Shown here: positions 49,540 through 60,446 of the stretch, one piece after another
Position numbering within the stretch: position 1 is the stretch's first letter
Layout of the letters: each line of letters starts with the position of its first letter
Source: Buchnera aphidicola (Brachycaudus cardui)
Lineage (GTDB): Bacteria > Pseudomonadota > Gammaproteobacteria > Enterobacterales > Enterobacteriaceae
DNA: 64,000 nt
NCBI RefSeq assembly: GCF_005081945.1
Contig: NZ_CP034879.1
Span: forward strand, 253,363-317,362
Direction of reading: 5' to 3'
Program-made: the position numbers and the translations under genes
Notes under the pieces: generated by a model
The model's database searches: none
What the model saw: only the letters and a program-made list of their open reading frames with translations
What the model was told of the DNA's origin: nothing

Positions 49540-50283
49540 TTAAGAGCGTAAAAAAATCATATAAAATCGAAATAAGTATATAATTAAAATAGAATATAGT
49601 ATATTTACACTAATATTTAGTATTAAAAAAATAATATTTTTATTCATAAAATGAATATTAGAAAGTATTATTGTTAAAATAAATTTTCCAAATAGAAAAA
49701 ATAGCACACCTGGTCCGATTATTTTTATATTTTTATAAGCAATATTTGCACTAAGACGTATAGAATCCATAAAACTATGTTGTTTAAAAGAAAAAATAAT
49801 TGGTGATAAAGAGAGTAAGATTGATAGTAATATCCCTGGAATAATTAATAGCATAAAACCTAATTGTGTAATAAACGTAGTTATGCAGTTTAGTATAAAT
49901 AAACTAGGTAAAAATGCAGATAAGGAATATATTGAATATATAAAAGATTCTTTTTTATTATTAGATAAATTAGAAATTAAAGTAATAATGCTGCCTAATA
50001 ATAATGTTTTACTCATTAACAATTCAATAATTTTAAAAATAGAATATTTTAATAATTCATATTTTTCTTTTAAATTCATATTATTAATTAATTCTAATAA
50101 TGAATTGGTATTAATAAATTTGTTATTTTCCATTATAGATATAATATGCATATCTGGTTTAATAAACATATCTATTAATATACTAATAAAAGTAATAAAA
50201 ATAGATATAAAAAAAATACTTCCTACTTGTTTAGAAAAAAAATGATGCGTATCATGACGTAATTCATTTACTGTAACTAGCAT
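49540..50283 (-). CDS. yciC: YciC family inner membrane protein
   Basis: Polytopic membrane protein of unknown function (UPF0259), 247 aa as in E. coli. Sequence is diverged, but six hydrophobic segments and the gene order (trpA-yciC-yciB-yciA) identify it. It starts 106 bp behind trpA. Codon and base use do not differ from its neighbours. Recognition rests more on context than on motifs. Confidence 0.82.
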   Translation of the reverse strand: MLVTVNELRHDTHHFFSKQVGSIFFISIFITFISILIDMFIKPDMHIISIMENNKFINTNSLLELINNMNLKEKYELLKYSIFKIIELLMSKTLLLGSIITLISNLSNNKKESFIYSIYSLSAFLPSLFILNCITTFITQLGFMLLIIPGILLSILLSLSPIIFSFKQHSFMDSIRLSANIAYKNIKIIGPGVLFFLFGKFILTIILSNIHFMNKNIIFLILNISVNILYSILIIYLFRFYMIFLRS

Positions 50284-50389
50284 ATGTATACTCCTTATAA
50301 AAATTTACTTTATATGATCTAAAGATTATACATATTATTTCAGAGAAGCATATTTTTTAAAATATAAAAAAATATCTTTTATACAAAAA

Positions 50390-51199
50390 TTATACTAATC
50401 TAGTAGCAATTTTTAATTTTTTAGTAAAATTTTTTATTATACTAATCATTTTATCTTCTTGAGTTAAATAAGTTTCAATAATATTAATAATTGCTGAACC
50501 ACATATAATACCAGAAATACCTAATGACATAGCTTTTTTAACTTGTTTAGTATTTGAAATACCAAAACCTTGTAATAAAGGAATCGAATTATATGTTTTT
50601 ATTTTTTTTACAAATTGAGTTGATAATGATAAATCTTTATTTTCTACCCCTGTTACTCCAGATCGAGATAATAGATAAATATATCCTTTTGCATATAAAG
50701 AAATCTTAGATAATAAATTATCATCTGCATCTGGAGGGCATATAAAAATTGAATTAATATTATATTTATTTGCAGTTTCATAAAAAGTTTTTGATTCTTC
50801 AATCGGAACATCTGCGATTAGTACAGAATCTATACCAGCATTAAAACATTGAAAATAAAAATTATCAATACTTTGATTATATATAAGATTAGCATATATT
50901 AAAACTCCAATAGGAATTTTTGGATATTTTTTGCGTAATCTTTTTAATGCTTGAAAATATTGAGAAAAAGTGTTATTTTTTGATAAAGCTCTTGCATTTG
51001 CTTTTTGAATTGTTGGTCCATCAGCTAATGGATCTGAAAAAGGAATTCCAAGTTCTAATGAATCTGCTCCATTATTTATTAAAATATCAATTATCTTTAG
51101 TGATTGTTCTAAAGAAGGATCTCCTAGAACTACAAAAGGAACTAAACATCCTTCTTTCAAAAAAGATAATCGTTCAAACATATTTTGATATCGATTCAT
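50390..51199 (-). CDS. trpA: tryptophan synthase alpha chain
   Basis: Cleaves indole-3-glycerol phosphate to indole, passed to TrpB. The 269 aa compare with 268 in E. coli. Catalytic Glu lies in [18 protein letters not shown] with the second catalytic Asp; the phosphate loop GFGIS and GSAI are present. Its ATG shares one base with the trpB stop (TAATG), so translation is coupled. End of the trpDCBA cluster. Confidence 0.96.
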   Translation of the reverse strand: MNRYQNMFERLSFLKEGCLVPFVVLGDPSLEQSLKIIDILINNGADSLELGIPFSDPLADGPTIQKANARALSKNNTFSQYFQALKRLRKKYPKIPIGVLIYANLIYNQSIDNFYFQCFNAGIDSVLIADVPIEESKTFYETANKYNINSIFICPPDADDNLLSKISLYAKGYIYLLSRSGVTGVENKDLSLSTQFVKKIKTYNSIPLLQGFGISNTKQVKKAMSLGISGIICGSAIINIIETYLTQEDKMISIIKNFTKKLKIATRLV

Positions 51200-52383
51200 T
51201 ATTTATTCCCTTTTTTTAAAATATCGTGCATAGTAAAAATATCTTTATCACCACGACCAGAAAGGTTAACAATTAAAATCTGTTCTTTTTTAGGATTTTC
51301 ATTCATTAATTTTAATGCATAGGCTAATGCATGTGAAGATTCTAACGCAGGTATTATACCTTCTTTTTTACATAAAATTTGGAATGCAGTGATAGCTTCT
51401 TTATCAGTGATCGATACATATTGAGCACGATTTATACTATTTAGCCAAGCATGCTCAGGACCAACAGATGGAAAATCTAATCCTGCTGAAATCGACCAAG
51501 ATTCTTGAATTTGACCTTCTTTATTCTGCATTAAATGAGATTTCATACCAAAAAAAATACCAGTTCTTCCATATTTTAATGGTGCTCCGTGTTTTCCTGT
51601 GTTTATACCTTTCCCTCCTGGTTCTACTCCAATTAATGATACTTTATCATCTATAAAGTCTGAAAAAATTCCAATAGCGTTAGAACCTCCTCCAACACAA
51701 GCAATAATAGAATCTGGAAGTTTTTTTTCCCGTTCTAAAATTTGTTTTTTTGTTTCTTGTCCAATCACTCTTTGAAATTCACGAACCATAGTAGGATAAG
51801 GATGTGGTCCAGCTGCAGTACCAATCATGTAATGTGATGTTTTATAACTAGCAGACCAATCACGTAAAGCTTCGTTACATGCATCTTTTAATGTACCAGA
51901 ACCATTTTTTACTGATATCACTTCTGCACCCATTAATTGCATGCGAAATACATTAGGATGTTGTCTTTTCATATCTTTTTCACCCATGTAAATTCTACAT
52001 TTTAAATTTAATAGTGCACAAGCAATTGCTGTCGCTACACCATGTTGTCCAGCACCAGTTTCAGCAATAATTTCTTTTTTTTTCATTCTAAGAGCTAACA
52101 TAGCTTGTCCTAAAACTTGATTCGTTTTATGTGCACCACCATGTAATAAATCTTCTCTTTTAAGATAAATACGCGTTTTTGTATCTTTAGTTAAATTATT
52201 ACATAAAGTTAGAGCAGTAGGTCTTCCTGCATAATTTTTTAATAAATTATGTAATTCTTTTTGAAAAAACTTGTCTTTTTGTGCATCAAAAAAATATCTT
52301 TCTAGTTCAAGTAAAGCTGGCATTAATATTTGAGGAACATACATACCACCAAATTTACCAAAATAAGGATTAAGTAAAGTCAT
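51199..52383 (-). CDS. trpB: tryptophan synthase beta chain
   Basis: PLP enzyme that joins indole and serine to tryptophan. The 394 aa compare with 397 in E. coli. The PLP lysine lies in [27 protein letters not shown] and the phosphate loop GGGSNAIG are intact. It is translationally coupled to trpA. It supplies an essential amino acid for the host, so conservation is high. Confidence 0.97.
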   Translation of the reverse strand: MTLLNPYFGKFGGMYVPQILMPALLELERYFFDAQKDKFFQKELHNLLKNYAGRPTALTLCNNLTKDTKTRIYLKREDLLHGGAHKTNQVLGQAMLALRMKKKEIIAETGAGQHGVATAIACALLNLKCRIYMGEKDMKRQHPNVFRMQLMGAEVISVKNGSGTLKDACNEALRDWSASYKTSHYMIGTAAGPHPYPTMVREFQRVIGQETKKQILEREKKLPDSIIACVGGGSNAIGIFSDFIDDKVSLIGVEPGGKGINTGKHGAPLKYGRTGIFFGMKSHLMQNKEGQIQESWSISAGLDFPSVGPEHAWLNSINRAQYVSITDKEAITAFQILCKKEGIIPALESSHALAYALKLMNENPKKEQILIVNLSGRGDKDIFTMHDILKKGNK

Positions 52384-52405
52384 GTAATTTTTTCCTATTT
52401 TTATT

Positions 52406-53779
52406 TTATAAAATCATTTGATAATCTCTTAGTTTTTGAAATACTAATTTTATTTTTTTATGATCTTTAACACCAGGAGATATTTCTATACCAGAATTAA
52501 AATCTAATCCTGAGCAGTTTAATTTAGAAGCTGCTACACAATTTTCTGAATTAATTCCTCCAGCTAAAATAACATTATCGAAAATATGATTATTAAGTAT
52601 AGACCAATTAAAAGATGTATTACTTCCTCCAAAAGAAGAATCAAATAAATAGTGATTTACATGATCCCAATTAAGATCTGGTAATCTTGATTGAATAGAA
52701 AAAGCTTTCCAAATTTTAATATTTTTAGATAAAATTTTTCTTAGTCTGCTAATGTAGCATGCATCTTCTTCACCATGTAATTGCACTGCATATAAATTGA
52801 TTTCTTCAGCAATATTAGCAACAATGTTTATATTTTCATTTTGAAATACTCCTATATGTCTTAATTTACTATTAATTATAATATTTTTTACTATTTTTTT
52901 AGTAATATTTCGAGATGAATTTTTGACAAAAATAAATCCGCCATAAATAGCTCCATATTTTTCGACTATTTTGATATCAGAATTACGAGTTAATCCGCAA
53001 ACTTTATTATTACCCATAATTATCGAACGTACAGCTATGTCTAAATTTTTTTTTGACATTAAATGAGAGCCGATTAAAAAACCATTAACAAATTTACTTA
53101 ATTCTTTTATTTGACGATATTTTTCTATACCTGATTCACTAATGATTATTATATTTTTTTTAATTAATTGAGATAATATACGAGTACGATTTAAATCAAT
53201 GGATAAATCATGTAGATTTCGATTATTAATACCGATAATATCAGCATTTAAATGAAAAGCACGTTTTAATTCTGTAAGATTATTGACTTCAGTTAATACA
53301 CCCATATTTAATTTTTTTGCTATTGTATATAATTCGGTATATTGTCTATCGTTTAAAACTGATAACATTAATAAAATAGCATCTGCTTTATAATATCTAG
53401 CTAAATATACCTGATAAGGATCAATAAAAAAATCTTTACATAAAATTGGTTGAGATACACATTTTCGAACTATATTTATAAATTCTAAATTTCCATCAAA
53501 ATATTTTTCATCCGTTAATACTGAAATAGCAGAAGCGTATTTTTTATAAACATTAGCAATTTGTACTAAATTAAAATCATTTCTAATAATTCCTAAAGAA
53601 GGAGATTTTTTTTTGCATTCTAATATAAAGAAAGGTTTTTTTTTCTTCAATGAATGATTAAAATTACGTGTATTAGTACTAACATTATATTGAAAACTAA
53701 TTAAAGGTTGCTTGATTTTTCTAGAATTAATCCAATTATATTTATCTTTTATAATTTTATTTAGTATTGTCTCTTCCAT
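52406..53779 (-). CDS. trpCF: bifunctional indole-3-glycerol phosphate synthase / phosphoribosylanthranilate isomerase
   Basis: Two consecutive TIM-barrel enzymes of tryptophan synthesis fused as in enterics, 457 aa (E. coli 453). The IGPS half (about 1-255) has [25 protein letters not shown] and ISESGI. The PRAI half (about 258-457) has [10 protein letters not shown] with the catalytic Cys, VQLHGEE, and the catalytic Asp in FDSSFGG. Its ATG shares one base with the trpD stop. trpB follows after 22 bp. Confidence 0.96.
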   Translation of the reverse strand: MEETILNKIIKDKYNWINSRKIKQPLISFQYNVSTNTRNFNHSLKKKKPFFILECKKKSPSLGIIRNDFNLVQIANVYKKYASAISVLTDEKYFDGNLEFINIVRKCVSQPILCKDFFIDPYQVYLARYYKADAILLMLSVLNDRQYTELYTIAKKLNMGVLTEVNNLTELKRAFHLNADIIGINNRNLHDLSIDLNRTRILSQLIKKNIIIISESGIEKYRQIKELSKFVNGFLIGSHLMSKKNLDIAVRSIIMGNNKVCGLTRNSDIKIVEKYGAIYGGFIFVKNSSRNITKKIVKNIIINSKLRHIGVFQNENINIVANIAEEINLYAVQLHGEEDACYISRLRKILSKNIKIWKAFSIQSRLPDLNWDHVNHYLFDSSFGGSNTSFNWSILNNHIFDNVILAGGINSENCVAASKLNCSGLDFNSGIEISPGVKDHKKIKLVFQKLRDYQMIL

Positions 53780-54789
53780 TATTTTCCTTCTTTTAGCATA
53801 TTAGCAACATTAATTATATGATTATAAACATCTCCACTACGAATTTTATTTAATGCCAATTGAGTGTTTTTTTTTAAATCTTCATATCCAAATATTTTTA
53901 ATAACATTGCTACGTTTACTGCTATTAATTCTTCATGTAATCTATTACCTTTTCCTTGCATTGTTTGATTAATAATATGATAATTTTCTTCTGATGATAT
54001 TTCTAGAGATAGATTTTCAGAATGCATTTCTAAACCAAAATCTTGTGGTCGTAATTCATATGAAAAAATATGTTTATTACATAATTCAGAAACATATGTT
54101 ATACCATGCAATGTAACTTCATCAGTATTATTACCATGTAAAACAATACCTCTTTTATATTTAAGATTTTTTAGTATGTTAATGACAGGATGTATTAGTT
54201 TTTTATGGTAAACACCAATAACAGATAGAAGAGGTTTTGCAGGATTAAGAAAAGGTCCTAATAGATTAAAAATAGTTTTAGTTTTTAAAATTTTACGAAC
54301 ATTATTAGAATATTTAAAGCCATTATGATATTTAGGTGCAAATAAAAAACAAATATTTAATTGATCTAAAGTTTTTCGAGATATTTTTGGAGATGCATCT
54401 AAATTAATATTAAATTTTTTTAAAAGATCAGATGAACCAGATTTACTGGAAATGCCTTGGTTACAATGCTTGATAATTTTAACACCACAGGTAGCAGCAA
54501 CAAAAGCACTTGCAGTTGAAATATTAATAGTATTTTTAATATCTCCACCTGTACCTACTATATCAGAAAAAATATATTCAGGTCTTGGAAAAAATTTCAT
54601 TTTTTCTGAAAATGCATAGATTGCTCCTGTTATTTCTTCTATTGATTCACCTCGCATTCGCATTGGTATTAATATCGATGCTAGTTGTATATCTGTAATT
54701 TTTCCAGAAGCAACTAATTTGAATAGTTGATAACTTTCTTTTTGACTTAGGAAATTTGATTCATAAATTTTATTTAAAATATTTTGCAT
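53779..54789 (-). CDS. trpD: anthranilate phosphoribosyltransferase
   Basis: Joins anthranilate and PRPP. The 336 aa are a stand-alone transferase; the E. coli protein is fused to TrpG, so trpG must be elsewhere. DIVGTGGD, INISTASAFVAA and SSKSGSSDLL are intact, with the metal-binding DE pair in NTDEVTLHG. The usual KHGNR reads KHCNQ (about residue 107), a departure worth noting. AGGT precedes the ATG. The first 25 bp around the start are duplicated upstream (54820-54844). Confidence 0.95.
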   Translation of the reverse strand: MQNILNKIYESNFLSQKESYQLFKLVASGKITDIQLASILIPMRMRGESIEEITGAIYAFSEKMKFFPRPEYIFSDIVGTGGDIKNTINISTASAFVAATCGVKIIKHCNQGISSKSGSSDLLKKFNINLDASPKISRKTLDQLNICFLFAPKYHNGFKYSNNVRKILKTKTIFNLLGPFLNPAKPLLSVIGVYHKKLIHPVINILKNLKYKRGIVLHGNNTDEVTLHGITYVSELCNKHIFSYELRPQDFGLEMHSENLSLEISSEENYHIINQTMQGKGNRLHEELIAVNVAMLLKIFGYEDLKKNTQLALNKIRSGDVYNHIINVANMLKEGK

Positions 54790-54844
54790 TTATTACCTGT
54801 ATTTTTACCGTAAATATTTATTTTATTTAAAATATTTTGCATTT
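54767..54844. repeat. duplicated trpD start region with upstream mini-ORF
   Basis: A 25-bp exact direct repeat (54767-54791 and 54820-54844), period 53 bp. The inner copy holds the trpD start (ATG at 54789), the outer a second ATG (54842). The outer ATG opens a 22-codon frame (MQNILNKINIYG...) that runs into trpD out of frame and ends inside the trpD beginning, at 54774-54776. Confidence 0.85.
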
Positions 54845-55000
54845 TTAAATTTCCACAATAATCTATTGATGTAAATAATTCAATTTAAATTTAATAAACT
54901 TTTTTATGTTTTTTACAATGACTTTTAAACTAAAAAATAAAATATAAATATTATTATCAAATATTTTAAACGTAATATTGCTTTTGAGGTTTTTATAAAA

Positions 55001-55900
55001 ATGAATAAATTAATAATAATTACATTATTTTCTTTAGTATCTATTACTTGGGGGACAACTTGGATTGCCATGAAAATTGCAATAGAAACTATTCCTCCTT
55101 TTTTTGCTACTGGTATGCGTTTTTTAATAGCTTCTCCTTTGTTAATTATACTTGCTTATTATACAAAAACTCCTCTTTTATTTCCATATGGAAAAAGATT
55201 ATTTCAATTAATGATTGCAATCTTTTATTTTTCTATACCATTTACATTAATGTTATATGGAGGTATTTATGTTAGTTCTTCGATTGCTTCGATTATATTT
55301 GCAAATATGCCTGTAGCTGTATTAACAGTGTCTTTTTTATATTTTAAAAAAAAACTATTTTTCACTCAAAAAATTGGAGTAATAATTTCTTTAATTACAT
55401 TGTTTATTGTTTTATTTATAGAGTTGGAATCAAATTGTTTTCTACAATGGAAAGGAATTTTAGCTTTACTTTTTGCTTTATTTAGTCATGCTATGATTTA
55501 TGCTGAATGTCAAAATAAATGTTGCAATGTATCTGTAATTACTTTTAATGCGTTACCATCATTGTTTTCTGGAATACTTTTATCTACTATATCGTGGTTT
55601 TTAGAAAATCCTCATATTGATACTTTTTCTCATAAATCTATTTTAGCTGTAATTTATCTCGGAGATTTTTCTGGAATTTTCGGAATTTTAGCTTATTTTT
55701 ATTTACAACAAAAAGTAAGTGCATTTTATGCATCTACTGTTTTTTTAATTTTTCCACTAATTGCAGGATTTTTAGAAAGTTATATATATAAAAATACAAT
55801 TCTATTATGTGAAATATGGTTTATTATTCCCTTAATTATAGGAATATTTTTAACTTTAATTCCAGTTCAACATTTTCAAAAATATAAAATAAATGATTAA
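55001..55900 (+). CDS. yedA: EamA/DMT family transporter, YedA-like
   Basis: Ten-helix drug/metabolite transporter family membrane protein, 299 aa, with the two-fold EamA repeat (about 5-140 and 150-290). The start [31 protein letters not shown] (residues 12-42) resembles YedA. The substrate is unknown. It could export amino acids or other metabolites to the host. It is one of few transporters in the window, and lies divergent from the trp cluster. Confidence 0.85.
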   Translation: MNKLIIITLFSLVSITWGTTWIAMKIAIETIPPFFATGMRFLIASPLLIILAYYTKTPLLFPYGKRLFQLMIAIFYFSIPFTLMLYGGIYVSSSIASIIFANMPVAVLTVSFLYFKKKLFFTQKIGVIISLITLFIVLFIELESNCFLQWKGILALLFALFSHAMIYAECQNKCCNVSVITFNALPSLFSGILLSTISWFLENPHIDTFSHKSILAVIYLGDFSGIFGILAYFYLQQKVSAFYASTVFLIFPLIAGFLESYIYKNTILLCEIWFIIPLIIGIFLTLIPVQHFQKYKIND

Positions 55901-55922
55901 AATATATAAAGGCTATTGAAAA

Positions 55923-56675
55923 ATGACTGAAAAAATACAAAAAATATTATCTCATTTTGGCTATGGTTCACGTCGAAGTATTGAAAAAATGATTAAATCT
56001 GGATTTATATCAATCAATGAAAAAAAAGTAGTAATTGGTCAACGTTTAGCTGAAAACAGTATTGATAAAATTAGAATTCTAGGAAAAGCAATATCTATAA
56101 AAAAAATAAATTTTCAAACTAAAATATTAATATACAACAAACCTGAAGGAGAAATTTGTACTAGAAATGATTTTCAAAAACGTCCAACTGTATTTGATAA
56201 ATTGCCATTATTAAGTATGAATAGATGGATTAGTATTGGAAGATTAGATATTAATACTCAAGGGCTATTATTATTTACAAATAATGGAATATTAGCTAAT
56301 CAACTAATGCATCCTCAAAAGCAAATAGAACGAGAATACTATATGCGTATTTTTGGAAAAATTAATAAAAATACAATGAATATTTTAAAAAATGGAGTTA
56401 GAATTAAAAATGGTTATACTGCATTTAAAAGAATAGAACCCCTACGTACTAAAGAATCAGGTAAAAATATATGGTTTAAGGGTGTTTTATGTGAGGGTAA
56501 AAACCGTGAAATTAGATCTATGTGGCAAACAGTACAATGTAAAGTAAGTAGATTAATTAGAATACGATATGGAAATATTATTTTACCTAAAAATTTAAAA
56601 TTAGGACATTGGAAAAAATTAAATTCGATTTCACTAAACAATTTATATAGTTTAATATCGTTTAAAGAATACTGA
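55923..56675 (+). CDS. rluB: 23S rRNA pseudouridine(2605) synthase RluB
   Basis: Modifies U2605 in 23S rRNA. The 250 aa lack much of the C-terminal basic tail of the E. coli protein (291). An N-terminal S4 domain (about 1-60: EKIQKILSHFGYGSRRSIEKMI) is followed by the catalytic domain with the Asp in GRLDINTQGLLLFTN. GKNREIRSMW is conserved. It starts 22 bp after the transporter gene and probably shares its transcript. Confidence 0.94.
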   Translation: MTEKIQKILSHFGYGSRRSIEKMIKSGFISINEKKVVIGQRLAENSIDKIRILGKAISIKKINFQTKILIYNKPEGEICTRNDFQKRPTVFDKLPLLSMNRWISIGRLDINTQGLLLFTNNGILANQLMHPQKQIEREYYMRIFGKINKNTMNILKNGVRIKNGYTAFKRIEPLRTKESGKNIWFKGVLCEGKNREIRSMWQTVQCKVSRLIRIRYGNIILPKNLKLGHWKKLNSISLNNLYSLISFKEY

Positions 56676-56761
56676 AACAGTATATATTTTTAATAAAAAA
56701 ATTATTGTTATATTTATATAAAAAAATCATTTTTTTATATATTTCAAAAAAGGTTGATTGT

Positions 56762-57784
56762 GTGAATTTACTTACAAATTATGAATTATTTTTAGCAAAA
56801 ATTATTACTATACTTATTTTTATTGCTTCCATTATAGCATTTTTTTGCTTAATAATAAAAAGAAAAAAAAATATCAAACATACATTTAAAATTACTTTAT
56901 TGAATAACCATTATAAAGATATAAAAAATAATATTTTATTAGCTACTATGAATAATTTTGAAAAAAAGATATGGTTAAAACAAGAAAAAGAAAAAAAGAA
57001 AATTTTACAAAAAAAAGAAGAATATTTAAAAAATAAAAAGAATATATTATATGTATTAGATTTTAAAGGTGGTGTGTATGCTAATGAAGTTTTAGGGTTA
57101 CGAGAAGAAATATCTGCTATACTTTCTGTAGTAAATCAAAATGATGAAGTTTTATTACGTTTAGAAAGTTCTGGGGGTGTTATTCATGGATACGGATTAG
57201 CTGCTTCTCAGTTAAATAGACTACGTGAAAGAGGAATACGATTAATTGTATCTGTAGATAAAATTGCAGCAAGTGGAGGTTATATGATGGCATGTGTTGC
57301 AGATTATATCGTATCAGCTCCATTTGCTATAATAGGCTCAATTGGTGTAGTAGGACAAATGCCTAATTTTAATAAATTATTAAAAAAATGTAATATAGAC
57401 ATTGAACTTCATACTGCAGGAGATTATAAGCGCACTTTGACAATGTTTGGAAATAATACTGATTCAACACGCACAAAATTCTGTGAAGAATTAAATAGTA
57501 CACATGAACTTTTTAAAAATTTTATTCAAAAAATGAGACCATCTTTAGATATTGAGAATGTATCTAACGGAGAACATTGGTTTGGAACAATGGCTTTAAA
57601 AAAGAAATTAGTAGATAAAATTAGTACAAGTGATGATGTTTTAATGTCTAAAATGAATAAATATACTGTATTAAGCATTCAGTATATTTATACTAAAAAA
57701 ATATTAGAACGTTTTACATCTTCTATATCTAGAAATATTAGTAAAATACTACTGAAAACATTTTTTTATAAAAATTATTTATAA
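56762..57784 (+). CDS. sohB: signal peptide peptidase-like protease SohB
   Basis: Inner-membrane S49-family serine protease, facing the periplasm. I choose GTG 56762 (340 aa; E. coli 349) since LLTNYELFLAKI aligns with E. coli and AAGGT lies 7 nt upstream; the frame opens at 56705. One membrane anchor lies at about 10-32. The catalytic Ser lies in KIAASGGYMMA, the Lys in DYKRTLT. The lysine-rich stretch at about 70-100 is a diverged linker. Confidence 0.93.
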   Translation: MNLLTNYELFLAKIITILIFIASIIAFFCLIIKRKKNIKHTFKITLLNNHYKDIKNNILLATMNNFEKKIWLKQEKEKKKILQKKEEYLKNKKNILYVLDFKGGVYANEVLGLREEISAILSVVNQNDEVLLRLESSGGVIHGYGLAASQLNRLRERGIRLIVSVDKIAASGGYMMACVADYIVSAPFAIIGSIGVVGQMPNFNKLLKKCNIDIELHTAGDYKRTLTMFGNNTDSTRTKFCEELNSTHELFKNFIQKMRPSLDIENVSNGEHWFGTMALKKKLVDKISTSDDVLMSKMNKYTVLSIQYIYTKKILERFTSSISRNISKILLKTFFYKNYL

Positions 57785-57864
57785 TTAAATCATTTTTATT
57801 TTTTATAAAAATTATCTGACTAATAATTTATTCTTAAAAATAATATAATCGACTGGATAGAAAT

Positions 57865-60444
57865 ATGCAAAAATCTCTTGTTATAGTTGAATCTCCAGCA
57901 AAAGCAAAAACTATAAATCAATATTTAGGCGATAATTATATAGTTAAATCGAGTGTAGGACATGTACGAGATTTATTAACTACTAATGCAAAAAATAAAG
58001 ATACAATTAAACAGTCTATATTAATCTCTAAAAAGTTTGATCAAAAAAATATTTTAATACAAAAAATGGGAATTGATCCATATCAAAACTGGAAAGCTGA
58101 ATATCATATTTTACCTGGAAAAGAAAAAATAATATCTGAGTTAAAAAATATTGCCAATCAAGTTGATTATATATATCTTGCTACTGATTTAGATAGAGAA
58201 GGAGAAGCAATAGCATGGCATTTACAAGAAGTAATTGGTGGAGATGTATCTAAGTTTAGGCGTGTTGTATTTAATGAAATTACAAAACATTCAATAGAAA
58301 AAGCTTTTAAAAATATAGGCTATATAAATATGAATCGAGTGCGTGCACAACAAGCACGTCGTTTTATGGATCGAATCGTAGGTTATATGATTTCTCCTTT
58401 ATTATGGACAAAAATTTCAAGAGGTTTATCTGCAGGACGCGTACAATCTGTAGCAGTTCGTATTATATCAGAGCGTGAACATATAATAAAAAATTTTATA
58501 CCAGAAGAATATTGGAAGTTAAGTATTTCTCTTTTTTCAAAAAAAAGAAAATTTATTACTATGAATGTAACGCATTATAAAGATCAAATATTCTGTCTAA
58601 CTAAAAAAGAAGAAGTAGATTTTGCTATAGAAAAAATTAAAAAATCATTTTTAATTATTCAAAAATGTGAAGATAAAGTATATTATAAAGCAGCACCTGC
58701 TCCTTTCATTACTTCTACACTACAACAATCTTCTAGTTTAAAATTAGGCTTTAGTGTAAAAAAAACAATGTTTTTAGCTCAAAAATTATATGAAGCAGGT
58801 TATATAACTTATATAAGAACCGATTCATATTATTTAAGTAAACATGCAATTAAAACAGTTCGATTATATATTCAAAGTTATTATGGAAATGATTATTTAC
58901 CAGAACAACCTAATGTATATTCTAATCAAAAACACTCTCAAGAAGCTCATGAGGCAATTCGACCTTCTAATATTAAAATAAAACTAATAAAATCAAAAAA
59001 TTTAAATTCTGATGCTCAAAAACTTTATACGTTAATTTGGAACCAATTTATTGCTTCTCAAATGACATCAATAAAATATAAATCTATCACAGTAACAGCA
59101 ATGGCTGATAAATTTAAATTACAAAATAGTGAGCGAATAGTAATATTTAAAGGTTGGACTAAAATTTTAACAGAAGAAAAACATATTAATTTAGACTCTA
59201 CTAATTTAGAAAAAGGAAGTCCATTATTTATAGATAAATTTTTACCTGTTCAAAAATTTACTAAACCTCCACCACGTTTTAATGAAGCATCCTTAGTTCG
59301 TGAATTAGAAAAAAAAGGTATTGGAAGACCGTCTACCTATGCTGCTATTACATCAAAAATACAAGAACGAGGTTATGTTACAATTAAAAAAAATAAGTTT
59401 TATGCTGAAAAAATGGGAGAAATACTAACTATTCGACTAAAAAAAAGTTTTAGTGATCTAATTGATTATAATTTTACTGCAAATATGGAAAAAAAATTAG
59501 ACCAAATTGCTGACAATAAAATTTCATGGAAAAATGTGCTTAATTCTTTTTTTTATGATTTTTCAAAACAATTAGAACAAGCAAAAAAAATACCAGAAGA
59601 TGGAGGAATGGAGCCAAATATTATTGTGATGACTTCAATTGATTGTCCAGTTTGTTATAAAAAAATGGGAATAAAAACTGCAGTTACTGGTGTTTTTCTT
59701 AGTTGTTCAGGATATAATTCTGAACCAAAAACACGCTGTAAAAAAACTATAAACCTTATATCATTAAATGAATTTAACAAAAATAAAAAAGATAAAAAAG
59801 AAAATTTTAAAAAAATAATTAATCGATGTCATATATGTAATATGACTATGGATAGTTATTTTATTAATAATAAACTTAAACTTCATATTTGTGGTAATAA
59901 TCCTAGTTGTATTGGTTATAAAATTGAAAAAGGCAAATTTAATGACGGACCTACTTATTTATCTCAAATTATTCAATGTGAAAAATGTCATGCAGAAATG
60001 ACTTTCAAAATAGGTCGATTTGGAAAATTTTTTATATGTATTAATCAAGATTGTAAAAATACAAGAAAAATTTTATCTAATGGTGAAATATCAGAGCCTA
60101 AATTAGAACCTATTTCTTTTCCCAAACTATTATGTAAAGAATCTAATGCATGGTTTGTGTTAAGAGAAGGAGTGTCTGGTATTTTTTTTGCTGCAAATAC
60201 TTTTCCAAAATCACGAGAAACTAGATCTCCATTAGTTGAAGAGCTATTTCAATTTCAGCATTTATTACCAGAAAAAATACGTTATCTAGCTATTGGTCCT
60301 CAAATTGATGACGAGGGAAATAAAACTATAGTTTGTTTTAATAGAAAAACTAAAGAACATTATATCAGTTCTAAGAAAGAAGGGAAATTTACAAATTGGG
60401 TAGCTTTATTTTCAGATGGAAAATGGCTTGTTAATAAAAAATAA
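57865..60444 (+). CDS. topA: DNA topoisomerase I
   Basis: Relaxes negative supercoils. The 859 aa compare with 865 in E. coli. The Toprim domain (VIVESPAKAKTI, DLDREGEAIAW) is N-terminal, the active-site Tyr lies in GYITYIRTDSYYLS, and three C4 zinc ribbons near residues 590-720 (CPVC, CHIC and CEKC starts) are all intact. It ends two bases before the end of suhB, with no room for a terminator. Confidence 0.96.
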   Translation: MQKSLVIVESPAKAKTINQYLGDNYIVKSSVGHVRDLLTTNAKNKDTIKQSILISKKFDQKNILIQKMGIDPYQNWKAEYHILPGKEKIISELKNIANQVDYIYLATDLDREGEAIAWHLQEVIGGDVSKFRRVVFNEITKHSIEKAFKNIGYINMNRVRAQQARRFMDRIVGYMISPLLWTKISRGLSAGRVQSVAVRIISEREHIIKNFIPEEYWKLSISLFSKKRKFITMNVTHYKDQIFCLTKKEEVDFAIEKIKKSFLIIQKCEDKVYYKAAPAPFITSTLQQSSSLKLGFSVKKTMFLAQKLYEAGYITYIRTDSYYLSKHAIKTVRLYIQSYYGNDYLPEQPNVYSNQKHSQEAHEAIRPSNIKIKLIKSKNLNSDAQKLYTLIWNQFIASQMTSIKYKSITVTAMADKFKLQNSERIVIFKGWTKILTEEKHINLDSTNLEKGSPLFIDKFLPVQKFTKPPPRFNEASLVRELEKKGIGRPSTYAAITSKIQERGYVTIKKNKFYAEKMGEILTIRLKKSFSDLIDYNFTANMEKKLDQIADNKISWKNVLNSFFYDFSKQLEQAKKIPEDGGMEPNIIVMTSIDCPVCYKKMGIKTAVTGVFLSCSGYNSEPKTRCKKTINLISLNEFNKNKKDKKENFKKIINRCHICNMTMDSYFINNKLKLHICGNNPSCIGYKIEKGKFNDGPTYLSQIIQCEKCHAEMTFKIGRFGKFFICINQDCKNTRKILSNGEISEPKLEPISFPKLLCKESNAWFVLREGVSGIFFAANTFPKSRETRSPLVEELFQFQHLLPEKIRYLAIGPQIDDEGNKTIVCFNRKTKEHYISSKKEGKFTNWVALFSDGKWLVNKK

Positions 60445-60446
60445 GA

